This document shows positions 35,535 to 46,690 of a stretch of 52,750 nt of DNA, piece after piece; the stretch's first letter is position 1, and each line of letters opens with the position of its first letter. The position numbers and the translations under genes are program-made. The notes under the pieces are model-generated. The model made no database searches and had not been told where the DNA came from. It saw nothing but the letters and a program-made list of their open reading frames with translations. The stretch covers positions 1 to 52,750 of the forward strand of contig WKLE02002987.1 in the NCBI GenBank assembly GCA_014885115.2, in the 5' to 3' direction. Origin of the DNA: Asterionellopsis glacialis. Its lineage: Eukaryota > Bacillariophyta > Plagiogrammaphyceae > Rhaphoneidales > Asterionellopsidaceae.

Positions 35535-38500
35535 ATGTTTCAGTCTTGTTTAATGTNNNNNNNNNNNNNNNNNNNNNNNNNNNNNNNNNNNNNNNNNNAC
35601 AGAATGGAGTCGTCAAGAAACCTGGATTCCGCTTTGATACTGTTCTTACTAATTTAAAGAAGGCTACCGACTTTCGATTTCTTCCTGATGGTAGAATGCT
35701 GCTTCTGGACCGTTTGGGACGTGTGTTTCTATACAATGAAAATTTGGAAAGAATTGGCACTATCCTTGATCTGTCTGATGTCACATGTCCGGGTTGTAGT
35801 GAACGAGGAATGCTATCTATAACAATCCATCCCAGATTTCAAGAGAATGGTTTCATTTACCTTTATTGGTCACATACACACTTAAAGTTTGGGACTTGCG
35901 ATTGTGAAATTTCGGAAGTTCGATACGATATAGATGCACCCACAAATCGTATGTCTCGCTTTACAGTCAAAATGGACAAAATCGATAGAAAGTCAGAAAA
36001 GATAATATTTGAGACGTCTCCTATCGGACGAATGCACAATGGTGGTGCAGCAGATTTCGGTTATGATGGGTATCTTTATGTTGCAATCGGAGATGGACAC
36101 TATCCAACAAACGCTGATAGTCCATCTACCAATCCGAATACGTTACTTGGTAAATTACTTCGATTAACTGATGAAGGAGAGCCAGCACCAGGCAATCCCT
36201 ACATGAATGATCCAAAGGGTCAAAAGTGCAATACAAGGCGACTTGTCGAAGATATGAAGGATAACGATACGAAATGTCAAGAAATATATCATCTGGGGTT
36301 ACGTAATCCTTTCGGGATGTCAATGGACCCTACTGTATCATCACAATTACGCACGAGACTGATCATTGCTGATGTTGGATCTGGGACATGGGAAGACATT
36401 AGTATTGCAGATTGTGGACCTGGATACCCTCAGAAACACTTTGGGTGGCCTTTCCGTGAGGGTCCATGTAAGAGAGAACAGAAAGCTAGTTCACAGTGTA
36501 GTATTGATGATAGATATGAAGAGCCTATCCATTTTTATGGTCGCCCTGGACCGGAAGGTCAAGGTCAAGCTGCCATTACTGCCATTTGTGTTGTTCCCAA
36601 TGGTGTTTGGCCAGAAGAGTATGATGGTGCATACTTTTATGCAGATTTACGATTAGGACGAATTTATCATATGATCTATGATCCAGCAAATGAATGCCGT
36701 GGTACTAAATGTCCCCAGCAACGATCCAAGTACAAACTAGAAGAGATTATTGTAGATGAAAATCCAAGAAGAGCACATCCACTAGCATCGCCCGTACGGC
36801 TACGGATGGGTCCTGGTGATGGCGCCATGTATATGTTGTCACATGACGGAGGAGGTAGGCTATACAAGCTTTGGAACACAGAAGATACGAATCGTTCTCC
36901 AACAGCTGTAATTTCAAATTTATTTTACTCACTGGATGCCAATGGCGGTGTAACAGTTCGTTTCGATGGATCTAAAAGTAGTGATCCAGATGGTCATACT
37001 ATCACATACGAATGGGATTTTGGTCATGCGGGTGAAACAGCAACAGGAATGATTGCTTCGTATACCTATGAAATTGTCGGTAATTATGTTGCAACTTTGA
37101 CAGTGAAAGATGAAAGAAGTAGGGCATCTTCTCATTCAGTGATTGTTCATGTGGAGAATAGCGGTAGCATTCCTGAAACATTTGTTTGGGATACTGACAA
37201 TTGTCCCTCAGATTATGATGCCTGTGGCGTATTAGAGTTTTGTAAAGAAGGGGGGCGTACGTATGGATATAGAACACTACAACCATCGTGCAATGCCTAC
37301 GGTAGCTGTGTTCCTGGTCGCAGTCCTGTGATCAGACTTGATCGGGGGAAAAAGTATCAATTCACACTTCGAAATGCTGCCTTGGATGGGACAGCGCCCA
37401 CTAATGTTCATACACATGGTCTCCATATATCTGGGTCGGGCGATAGTGACAATATACTTCGTGAGGTAACTGGTGGCCATTGCCTTGACTACACGTGGGA
37501 TATACCAGATGATCATCCTTCTGGTACGTATTGGTATCATTCCCATCACCACGGATTATCTTTAGAGCAAGTTGGTGGTGGAGCATATGGTATACTTATT
37601 GTGAACGATAGGAGAAGTGAGGGAACACCATCTTGGGCCTTCAATGAACTTCTGTTACAAGTATCATCGGATACTACATTGGCAAGGATCCTTGCCAATG
37701 GTTCGCCTTATGAAATCTTCTCAATCAAGGCAAACCAGTGGTACCGACTTCGTTTATCGATTGTCGATCCACTTGCAGTACCCCGAGATGTAGAATTTAC
37801 GGACGGCTGTACGGTCCACAAGGTAGCTAGTGATGGTATCTGGCATTCTTCAGTTCCTGGTCCAGTGGATAATACTTACCAGATGACAGGTGCATCCCGT
37901 GGGGACTTTGCTATAATGTGTTCAACACCCGACTCAACGATGAACATAAGATGGAATGGTGAAGTTGTTGCCATAGTAGATGTTGGGTCGAATGAAAACT
38001 TTCAACGTTCAATAATGACTGAATGGAAACCAACACTACCGGACTCACTTCAAAATATTTCCTCTGTAGAGATTGCTGATGAAAATAAATATTCGCTAAT
38101 TATTGAAAGATCATTTCTAAACGGCAAGGCATGGAATCCGTTGGAGCCACTGTCAACGATAGCCTTTAATGCTGTACATGAATGGGAACTTTCGGATACC
38201 CAAGGACATCCTTTTCATATGCATTTGTACCATATGATGGTAGTAACTAAGGGGGGTTGTGGTGCTCATAGGGAAGGCGAGTTTTATGACACTATTTCTG
38301 GTCCACCATGCACAGTCCGTTTCAAGACTGCTGACATTGGTCAGATGATGATTATCCATTGTCATGTGATTGCACATAGTGAGAGTGGTTCTATGGGTTG
38401 GATGGATGTGGTAGGTTCAGGAATGCCTCTAAATAATGTTGTGTCTAATGCATATACCTGTTCAGACGGACGCGAAATGCTTTCATGTCCACCTACACAG

Positions 38501-39233
38501 GGACCTACCAGCCCTCCAATATTATTAGACATCACATACGTTCTCTTAGAACGCGGTGACAGGATCAACGGAGGTGAACAAGTCGGGTCGACCCCAACAG
38601 GCTTTTTACTGAAACTCTCCACAACTGGGGAAGCTCATGTTACACTCAGTGATGGAGTGGTCTTTCAATTTAGTCATGATGTTTACGAAGAAGGTACTTG
38701 GTACCTGAAGCTACAGGGAGAGTAAGTTTTTCGTTTTTTGACAAGACAGATCTTTACCGTAGAGGGTTTAAAAATTATTCTGTTTCTCAAGTTTGGTTTT
38801 TCTACTATTGTGTCTTGTATATAGTTGCAATCTAGTGCTAAAGAAACAAGAAGGGTCTAGCTGGCCCACTTATTGGAAATCTAAAACATCATCTGGATCT
38901 GACTGCTTTGTCGGTATATTCCTCGACGAAAATAATACGCAACAAATTGGGGTTATTGAAGGATCAGTATCTGAACAAGGACGTGTGATGTGGAGTCGAC
39001 CTTTACTTTCTTTCCTTCCTGCTATCAATCCTGATCCACCATCGTCCTCTCCAACATCCACCTTCCGAGCATCGTTTGCGCCATCACCATCATCTAATGT
39101 AGGTCAAATCAAGAAAGCGATACCTCCCAAAAGGGGATCTGCAAAAGTTTCTAGTTTTAATTCGATGATATGGAATAGGCCACCGCCAGATGTCCAGCGT
39201 AAGCTTCATCGGACCAGCCAAGAAGAATTTTAA
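35535..39233 (+). CDS. Multidomain enzyme: PQQ sugar dehydrogenase - PKD - multicopper oxidase - bulb-lectin-like
   Basis: Exon 1 ends at 38721 and exon 2 is 38825-39233; the 103-bp intron is in phase 2. About 1,195 residues. Domain order by position: a soluble glucose/sorbosone dehydrogenase propeller (about 35600-36880; MHNGGAADFGYDG, AIGDGHYP, LGLRNPFGMSMDP); a PKD domain (about 36900-37160; FDGSKSSDPDGHTITYEWDFG); and a three-domain multicopper oxidase (about 37170-38430). All four copper motifs are present: HTHG (37409), HSHHH (37538), HPFHMH (38207) and HCHVIAH (38357). Last is a B-lectin-like module that crosses the intron (LLERGDRINGG, then YLKLQGDCNLVLKK and W..YWKS). The start is uncertain: ATG 35535 (MFQSCLM) precedes a 42-N gap, and its frame differs from the downstream frame at the stated gap length. 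A secreted enzyme is likely. The last copper motif has Ser where Met or Leu is usual (Met one place later). Confidence 0.88.
35557..35598. other. Assembly gap, 42 N
   Basis: The gap sits in the N-terminal coding region of the GSDH-MCO gene. Its true length is unknown, so the reading frame across it is not established and the signal peptide may be partly hidden. Confidence 0.98.
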
Positions 39234-39436
39234 TCGAAGAAGCAAAGAAGTTTCTGCTTCTAACGTACTCTCTAGAAAGAAAGATGATTCCCGATCAAAA
39301 ATTTAATAGACAATTTCTGACATGCATGTTTAAAAATCAGATTAATATAGACTGGTATTATAGGATATCTTTGTATTTGTTGAAGTTAGAGACATATTTG
39401 CCCAACGTACTTTCTATTATAGAATTCTTGTTAGTA

Positions 39437-40832
39437 TTATTCACTATTCTCATAACGTCGATCAATTCTTCGTTTGAATTTGAAAGGTACTTCAGCATTT
39501 GGATAAACAGATACCTCTGTGGGATCCCAAGTACCTTGACGATCAACAACAAGTCGTAAAATATTTTTTGCAAAAGGAAATTTATGATCCACAATGAATT
39601 TGTGTGTATCTAAAGAGATAGAGACGGGAAGTGTTTGTTTGTTTGTTTGTTTTTAGAAAGTGGGAAGATGTGGGTGGAAGAAAGAAAGATAGAGAGAAAG
39701 ATGTAATGATTAGTGTCAGCATGTTGTGATTTTGTGCGCCACTTTCTTTCTTATCAAGAAATATAATGGTGTAATAGCATCATGGTTGTTTATAATATAG
39801 ATGGTGCAACGTACCTCCTTGAATATAAAGGATAGGTTTATTATCAAAATTTTGTGCCACTTTTTGTAATGCGCTATAAACGTTTGGATACCGATTGGGT
39901 TCAGGATATGCATGTGCAAAGATGACAGCTGTAGACACTTGTGATCCATATGTATCAAATTGTGTAGATATCCAATTGGCGTTATCGACATCCTTATCTG
40001 CCCATAATTGACGTGCATTACTGGGTATATCAGCTCGCAAGACGTGTACTCCAACAAATAAGGTTTCATCACGTACCACAAATGCAAAATTTTCATCACG
40101 TCCATTTTGATGGACCACTTCCGCAAAGTTGTGATTGTTATTATTGCTCTTGCTCCACTGTTGATGAAAAAACAAAAATGTTTCTTTCCATGTATCCCAT
40201 TGACTATTAAAGTTTGAACATTCAATCCAATCATTATCACCAGGTATTACAAAGGTGGGGATGGCAAGGTGTGTTTGCATTGTTTGAGCTGCGCTCTCCA
40301 GTCTCCATGCGGAACACGTGGATCTGCGTTCTTGTATATCACCTACATGTACCATAAATTCAGCACGTCTGTCTATTTTTTGTAATTGATCGGGTAATAA
40401 AAACTGACGTTCACGATCTTCATACGGACCATCACCCATGACATAAAATACAATACGATCGAAGGATGAAGATTGTAAATGACGACGACTATCATTTTCA
40501 TCTTTCACTTTTGTGTCTTTCGACGACGTAATCTCATGAATAGTAACTTCATAATTGATGGATCCTTTTGTTTTTGTTTCTTCTATTTCATGAGAATGAC
40601 TTAATCCACGAAGATTTTGTTGCTGTTGTTTGTTTTGAGAATAAGTGGTGGTGATATCATCAACCGCTGCCGTTGCCATATTATTGTCCTCTCCAGCGGA
40701 AGATGAAGGATCATTCATTGGCGTTTGCAAAGAATGACAACATCTTGTGAGCACAACGAAAAGGATTGTCAAAAATTTTACAGCAATGGTATGTTGATAC
40801 TGCGATGACTTTTTGAATGTAGTGGAAATCAT
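39437..40832 (-). CDS. Secreted calcineurin-like metallophosphoesterase, two exons
   Basis: Exon 1 is 39815-40832 and exon 2 is 39437-39609. The 205-bp intron (GTACGT...TTTAG) is in phase 1; the protein has 396 residues. The second exon is not the longest open frame, but it restores the family motif: LYIQGG before splicing becomes LYIQGDTHKF, the C-terminal G-x-x-H metal motif. Other metal-binding motifs are FYVMGDG (Asp134), VHVGDIQ, IPGDNDW and VIFAHAYPEP. A hydrophobic stretch at about 17-34 is a signal peptide, followed by a Gln/Asn-rich linker. Members hydrolyse phosphomonoesters or diesters using two metal ions; the substrate cannot be told. The protein ends with RRIDRRYENSE. Confidence 0.85.
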
Positions 40833-41792
40833 AGCTTCTCTTTGTTGGGGGTGGGTGAGTGAGGGGACGAAAGAACACTGGCAATGTTGATGCGTGTTGT
40901 ACTCTATCTTTCAAACGATATATTTATAGATTCTACCTATTAAAATTATACTTTACGGACTTGTGAAGATGTGCCTTTCAGTAGCGTTTTGGTTTGGTCG
41001 CTCCAAGATAAGATGTGGTTTGTAAATACAGTTTGTTCTGTATCAGACTTTGACACCCTACCTGGTACCAGGTAAAGAAAGAACGAATACCTGGTAGATT
41101 AGTAGACTTTGGGTGTACCTGGTACGGGCAGGCAGGTGCATCTTTTGCGATGTAGAAAATGTGGACATTTTTGTAAATCATATTATGTCATGCCTTATCT
41201 ATCCGATACAACGTGCGTTCAAACAAAATTTTCAAATTGTATTAGTACTTTTATTTCGGTATACTTTTTAATGTTAGGGAGCTAATCCTCATAAAGCACT
41301 TCTGAGTACTGTAGATTTATCGGGAATACAGATACAAGAAAAGATGGGTAGTAAGGAATAACAAATTATGATTGGGAGTGGAGTTCAGTGCAAACTTTTC
41401 ATTTCGAGTTCGTCTTGCGCTGCATTTTCTTTTTTTGGTTTGGGCTCGCGTTGATGCTTGTGGTCGTGTGCGTGCAGGATAGGCTTTGCGTTCGGCTTCT
41501 TTTTGACGGTTAATAATAACGGTTTGCACTATTTGAAACGTACGAAAAATTCGTGACGGGAGTCGGATTATTTTTAAAAAGAGGAGTGCAACTTCATTGG
41601 AGTGAAAAGGACCGACACCCACAGGACACGCGAAACACAGCAAAGCTCAATCTATCAATGCTCTTGGAACAATGCAACAGCAATGATCTTCTAGAAACAG
41701 AGACACACTGCAATTGAAACCACGACGGCGATACAGCTTATATTTTACACACCACAGTTCACGGCACCTTGGAGTAAACTGATATTATCACA
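40833..41792. other. Divergent intergenic region with palindromes
   Basis: 960 bp between the phosphoesterase (-) and the glycosyltransferase (+). It carries a cluster of GTACCTGGTAC-type palindromes at 41059-41125 (listed separately). An open frame on the minus strand near 41317-41643 is Arg/Lys-rich and has no domain; I do not call it a gene. Confidence 0.5.
41059..41125. repeat. Cluster of TACCTGGTA palindromes
   Basis: TACCTGGTACCAGGTA at 41059-41074 is a perfect 16-bp palindrome. TACCTGGTA follows at 41088-41096 and GTACCTGGTAC at 41115-41125. Similar sites recur in at least six other intergenic regions of this window and I did not find the full 11-bp core in any coding exon. Confidence 0.7.
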
Positions 41793-44789
41793 ATGCCAAT
41801 CACGAAAAAAATTGGACGTCATCATGGACATAAACGTTCAGCAACACCGGAATCACTGCCGGTGGCAGATTTGAAAATTCCACCATTGCAGCAGCAGCAA
41901 GGAACACCTCCTACGAAAACATCTGCATCGCCATCTTTATCTGCATCACAAAGTCAGTCATTATCAGGATCAGCATCTAAATCTGAGCAAGGAAAAGCAG
42001 CACGTGCCCTTCTACGAAAAAACAATCAAGACGGCCAACACCATCATTACCATCAATACCAGGCGTCTTCTACTTCATCGTCCTTTGTACAACGATTTAG
42101 TACTCCTCTTTTAATGGTAGCAATGACATTTATTTTTTGCGTTGCCTTGTATTATTATAATACAAGTGACAGTACATTATCACCATCATCCTTACATAAT
42201 TATTATGAGTCTATTCCGCAAACACCCTATCGTGTATTTGGTCCGGCCGATACAAGCAACAGCAATAACAATAATCATGCTTTGGATGATTTTCTAATGG
42301 GACCTTCACAATCAAGAAACCATTCATCTAAAAAGAAATTAATTTCGTATCAAGAATTTACAAAAAAAGAACAATTTACCTATCTTCAACAGCATGGAAG
42401 ACAATGTCATCCAGATTGGTCACAACGATATGCTGAATTACAACAACAACAACAACGGGGTGTCGGTGGAAGGCAGAATGACGATCGTGGTGAAAAGTAT
42501 TATCGTCTTCAAGTTGAAATATGGAAATATTGTACTCTATTTTTAGGGCATGGTAATGTTTATATGGAAAGTTCAAATTTACACTTATTTCCACCGTACA
42601 AACTTATGGATTTCATCGGCACGGAAAAAAATGACAATGGTAATGAGGATGATGACAATGGTGATAACACCAACAACAGCAATGAAAAAAACAACGACAG
42701 TTCCATAATTGCTATCCAAATTCAAACACCTGCTCAACAACAACAGCTGCAAGAACAACAGGAAGGTGTTGGCAATGGTGGAATCAATATGGAAGAACTA
42801 TTACGCGCCAATACGAATACCAATGGTGGTAGTGGTAGTACTAATGAAAAGACAGTCGGCTTGTTACATTCGAGTTTTCTCAAGGTTGTCGATGACAATC
42901 GCGAGGTATCATTATTTTTACGATCTATGATTGACGCGCTGGTAGAAACACCATTGGACGTAATCTACAAGGACCCCTTGTTTGTGGAAAAGACACTTTA
43001 CAAAAAATTACAACAAGCGTTGTCTGTACCTTCGAGTGACAAAAGTAATAATAAGAACAACAACAATAACAAAATTCAATGGACAAAGTGGATAAGTCAA
43101 TGTCAACCATTAGTGGATAGATCACGTCAATTTTTAAAAGAAAATCCAGCTGTAACATCCTCCTCGTCATCTTCTAAATCCATTACAAATCAAGCTGCTG
43201 TAAGTCCCTTATCCACAAAAGCTGCAAATGTACGTATATTAGAAAAAACACAAATGACCTTGGAAGAACGATTACATCAATTGGAAACCAACCCACATGC
43301 TCCATTGTATGTGTCTACACCTAAACCAGATTCGTATGGATTAGTCATGTCATGTCCAATCCCTCAAGGATATTGTTGCCAAGTGTTGGGTCATGTTTCT
43401 GGATCCAACAGTATGCAATCCATTATGGCATTACGCCATCCAGTTCATGGACCATCCATGACTTCGTCTACAACAGCTGTACCAAGTACTACCGCCATTC
43501 TACCACCCTTGGAACGTATTGGCACTGGCAATGACGGGAATCGTATCAAATCATCTTATCATGATGATGAAAATGATTTATTATTCACGGCATCGTTACA
43601 AGAAATTAAAATGCCAATTGATGAAAGTAACAAACCGTCGACATGGGCAACGCCTAACTTTTTTGATATACTATTGAGAAATGATTGTTTACCACAAAGC
43701 AAAGCATGTCATAAATGTTTAAAGTCTACCAAGGCAGGATCATGTGAAGTTTGCAAGGAAGCATGTCCATGCTATTGTAATGTCTTGTGTAAGGTTCGTC
43801 CTCCACCTAAAATGGTTTCGAAAAAGGTTTACATACAACCACCTCTGTACAAGAAAGACCCTTCAAGATTAATACCACGTATCGTACACCAAACATGGTA
43901 TGAAGATGTTACACCTGATAAATATCCCAACATGTCAAGATTAATTGAATCATGGAAGCGATCTGGATGGGAATATAACTTTTACACTGATGACATGTCT
44001 GCAGACTTTTTAACAAAGCACTTCCCACCTGAAGTGAGAGAAGCGTATGAATCTATCACACCTGGTGCATTCAAGGCAGACTTGTTCCGTTACTGTGTGT
44101 TATTGATTCGTGGTGGTGTATACGCTGATATGGATGTGTTGTTAGAATCGAATTTGGATGAAGTTATTACTGGTGATGTTGGATTTATGGTCCCTATTGA
44201 TGAACCTGGTATCAAGGTTGAACGACGATCATGCCTATGGAATGGATTTTTAGCAGTCGCACCTGGACATGTCTTTATAGCAAAAACCGTTGAAATGGTT
44301 GTCAACAATATCCGTAATCGATTCACATCTGTTGACTACGATGATATGTTATGCCCTAATCCAGCTTTGAGTGTCTCTCACACAGTAGATACACTCTTTA
44401 CATGTGGTCCATGTATTTTGGGTTCGAGTGTCAACCATGTTTTAAAACGTCATTATCAAAATCAATTTGAAATTGGCACAGTGGATATCTTCAAATCAAG
44501 TTCAGATGATACCTATGATGGTGCAGTAGCGCCAGATGACTTGCGTCTTAAAATCCCTGGACGGACTGTGATACTGCAACAAAACAAGCAAGATATGGGT
44601 GCTCATAGATTTACATTATTGGAGCGTGATTTGATAGTGGCGGCAACAGATATGCCAGATTATGACGATCGTCCACCAAGTATGGAACATTATAGTAAAA
44701 CACACGAAAAGATTGGTATATATGGTTTGAAAAAACTATATACGGACAATAATCGTGCCAATGAAGAATTGCAATTTATTGTCATTTAA
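41793..44789 (+). CDS. GT32 (OCH1-like) Golgi glycosyltransferase, type II membrane
   Basis: An intronless 998-residue protein. A basic, Ser/Gln-rich cytosolic tail (1-103) precedes a signal anchor at about 104-122 (LLMVAMTFIFCVALYYY). A long lumenal stem with Asn, Gln and Ser runs follows (to about 620). A cysteine-rich module with eleven Cys (about 630-665; CHKCLKSTKAGSCEVC and CPCYCNVLC) comes next. The catalytic domain starts near 694 with PRIVHQTWYEDV and has LFRYCVLLIRGGVYADMDV, with the DXD motif at 779-781, then LWNGFLAVAPGH. This is the DXD sugar-binding domain of GT32, which includes yeast Och1 alpha-1,6-mannosyltransferase. The donor and acceptor are not predictable. A decayed copy of part of the 5' coding region lies at 47941-48100. 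Confidence 0.88.
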   Translation: MPITKKIGRHHGHKRSATPESLPVADLKIPPLQQQQGTPPTKTSASPSLSASQSQSLSGSASKSEQGKAARALLRKNNQDGQHHHYHQYQASSTSSSFVQRFSTPLLMVAMTFIFCVALYYYNTSDSTLSPSSLHNYYESIPQTPYRVFGPADTSNSNNNNHALDDFLMGPSQSRNHSSKKKLISYQEFTKKEQFTYLQQHGRQCHPDWSQRYAELQQQQQRGVGGRQNDDRGEKYYRLQVEIWKYCTLFLGHGNVYMESSNLHLFPPYKLMDFIGTEKNDNGNEDDDNGDNTNNSNEKNNDSSIIAIQIQTPAQQQQLQEQQEGVGNGGINMEELLRANTNTNGGSGSTNEKTVGLLHSSFLKVVDDNREVSLFLRSMIDALVETPLDVIYKDPLFVEKTLYKKLQQALSVPSSDKSNNKNNNNNKIQWTKWISQCQPLVDRSRQFLKENPAVTSSSSSSKSITNQAAVSPLSTKAANVRILEKTQMTLEERLHQLETNPHAPLYVSTPKPDSYGLVMSCPIPQGYCCQVLGHVSGSNSMQSIMALRHPVHGPSMTSSTTAVPSTTAILPPLERIGTGNDGNRIKSSYHDDENDLLFTASLQEIKMPIDESNKPSTWATPNFFDILLRNDCLPQSKACHKCLKSTKAGSCEVCKEACPCYCNVLCKVRPPPKMVSKKVYIQPPLYKKDPSRLIPRIVHQTWYEDVTPDKYPNMSRLIESWKRSGWEYNFYTDDMSADFLTKHFPPEVREAYESITPGAFKADLFRYCVLLIRGGVYADMDVLLESNLDEVITGDVGFMVPIDEPGIKVERRSCLWNGFLAVAPGHVFIAKTVEMVVNNIRNRFTSVDYDDMLCPNPALSVSHTVDTLFTCGPCILGSSVNHVLKRHYQNQFEIGTVDIFKSSSDDTYDGAVAPDDLRLKIPGRTVILQQNKQDMGAHRFTLLERDLIVAATDMPDYDDRPPSMEHYSKTHEKIGIYGLKKLYTDNNRANEELQFIVI

Positions 44790-45150
44790 AAGAACGGAAA
44801 AGAAAAAAAGAAGCAAAGGACTTCAACTATGAAATCACTGAAGCGGGAAAGGTTATTTGTATTGCTTGTAGAGGTCATAGGTATATGAAATGATGGCGTA
44901 TGCATTTGTACTAAAACTTACGCTTAGTACAATCACGAAAGGGAACGAACAGCAAAGCAAGAACAACCATGGCAACGACATTGCCACTACAATGACAATA
45001 CTTAAACAACACACGTTCATACCTCATGATCATCCATCTATATATATATATATATATCAGGAATATAGAAACGTAAATTCATACTTTAAGTCATCAAGTT
45101 ATACTCTTTATACATTTTGAAAGAGCAGCAACCTAGCTGGGTTTTGCACC
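44790..45150. other. Convergent intergenic region with (TA)n
   Basis: 361 bp between the glycosyltransferase and the ArfGAP gene. A TA dinucleotide repeat of about nine units lies at 45040-45057. Nothing else is seen. Confidence 0.6.
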
Positions 45151-45756
45151 TTATGAATTAGATAGAGCTGATGAAACTATGTAACCACCGACACTAACTG
45201 CAGCAACAAGAACTGGAACTATCCACTTTTGGTTCGTATTTTCATGAGATGGTGGTGGAGATGATCCGAACCCTTGTGTGGATATTTTCTTCTTTGTAGC
45301 TGATATTGTATTTATGGTTGATGATTGAGGAAGGGCTGTAGGTTCAGGTAAACCTTCAGCACGTGCTTTTAATACTTGCCTGTACAATTGTGCTACAGGA
45401 CTTGAATATTTCCTTTCAAGACGAGATTTAATATCGTTATGATCATGGTTATCATCATTTGTATCATTGGCATCATGTTGTTTGAAAAAATTCACACATT
45501 TGGTATTACCACCCATTTTCATTATTTGCAATTGTTGGGGTGTCCATGAATCCATATCAATCGAACGACAAAATGAGATATGTGTACCTAAGGAACGATG
45601 TACACCACAGCAATCATTACAAAGAACAATACCAAATGTCACGGATGCCCAACGTGGATTTGACTTTGCACAATCCATACAAAGATGATTTCCTTCTACC
45701 TGGTGTAAAATTATGTTTTGATCTTGTTGAGACATTTCATATTGGCTAGTCGACAT
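45151..45756 (-). CDS. ArfGAP-domain protein with C-terminal membrane anchor
   Basis: An intronless 201-residue protein. The ArfGAP zinc finger lies at about residues 25-48, with CX2C (CMDC), a 16-residue spacer and CX2C (CNDC), followed by GVHRSLGTHISFCRSIDMDSW. This contains the catalytic arginine of the family in VHRSLG. ArfGAPs stimulate GTP hydrolysis by Arf proteins in vesicle traffic. After an Asp/Asn-rich insertion and a Ser/Pro linker, the last 20 residues (IVPVLVAAVSVGGYIVSSAL) form a tail anchor. The start is the first ATG (MSTSQYEMSQQ); the frame is open 43 codons further upstream but without an ATG. It is placed beside a Golgi glycosyltransferase, but the genes are convergent and probably unrelated. 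Confidence 0.88.
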   Translation of the reverse strand: MSTSQYEMSQQDQNIILHQVEGNHLCMDCAKSNPRWASVTFGIVLCNDCCGVHRSLGTHISFCRSIDMDSWTPQQLQIMKMGGNTKCVNFFKQHDANDTNDDNHDHNDIKSRLERKYSSPVAQLYRQVLKARAEGLPEPTALPQSSTINTISATKKKISTQGFGSSPPPSHENTNQKWIVPVLVAAVSVGGYIVSSALSNS

Positions 45757-46251
45757 AATGTTATTGTCCCTCTCTAGAGGTGTGAGAACTTTAACGGTTC
45801 GTGCGGTTCTTTTGGTTAGGAGATTGAAATGAATGAGTGTTGCGGTGAAAATGAACACAACAAGGCTCAAAACAATATGGGACAATCGCAGAATAAAGAG
45901 AATAGTGCTAAGATTATTGTTGATTGCTCTGAAACCAAATATAATATAATAATACCATGTAGGACCTACCCAGTAAAGGTACTGTACCTGTACCTGGTAC
46001 CTGGCACGGTAGGACCTACAGTAGTGTAGACTAACTACCGGTAGGTCTGGTTCCTAGAGAGACCATGTCATTTATTTCCATTCCAAGCGTTAGAACCAAA
46101 AAAATTATATTATGTAGCTTACAGTACTGTACCTGGTACAGGTAGTTTTGATCTCTTTCTGAGTCTACTCGGTCATAGTGGCAGTACGCAAGCATATGTG
46201 TTTTAGATACCAGAAAATCGATTAAGAATCTGTGGACAATGTACATTTACC
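45757..46251. other. Intergenic region with GTAGGWCCTAC and GTACCTGGTAC palindromes
   Basis: GTAGGACCTAC occurs at about 45959-45969 and again near 46010-46020. Overlapping GTACCTGTACCTGGTACC lies at about 45982-46000. CTGTACCTGGTACAG at 46127-46141 is a nearly perfect 15-bp palindrome. No gene is evident. Confidence 0.65.
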
Positions 46252-46690
46252 GTACAGATGTTAAAACAAAAATTTCAAATTTCTGGTTCTTGTCGTTTTG
46301 CCAAATTTCGTACAGTATGTCTGGTTCTTTTTTTACTTGCCACCACGGACAACGAAAAAGTCTGAAACAGATAGACTTTGTCGATAGGTGTGTGTGTATT
46401 GAGAAAAAGAAAATCAAATTTCAACGAAGATTCGACGATAATGTAAATTAGCGCATCACAAGTCATACGACAATAGAGAGAACGAAAAAAAACACAAAGC
46501 AACAAGAAACAATATTTTTTTGTACTGACTACTTCCACAAAGACCGCGGCACCATCTTCTACCTACACTTTGGCAATGCTTTCTTCTACCGACAAAGGAA
46601 ATGATGATCAAACCTGCAACAACGACAACAACGACAGCCATGAGAATCAGGAGAAAGATTTGGAAAATGGCACAGGAAAAACGGGTAAAA
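46252..46690 (+). repeat. Segmental duplication, copy 1 (promoter and 5' end of membrane-protein gene)
   Basis: This stretch aligns with 52294-52750 over about 440 bp with small indels. Shared blocks include ATGTCTGGTTCTTTTTTTAC, GGTGTGTGTGTATT, GCATCACAAGTCAT and AGCCATGAGAATCAGGAG. It covers about 325 bp upstream of the start codon and the first 35-40 codons. Confidence 0.85.

Noticed and set aside
39716..40240. 174-codon minus-strand frame overlapping the phosphoesterase
   Set aside because: Out-of-frame shadow of exon 1, its intron and flanks; the spliced frame restores the metal-binding motif instead.
44890..45120. 76-codon plus-strand frame
   Set aside because: It includes the TA microsatellite and has no conserved feature.
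45757..45885. 43-codon upstream extension of the ArfGAP with a hydrophobic segment
   Set aside because: It lacks an ATG; the first ATG at 45756 leaves the full ArfGAP domain.
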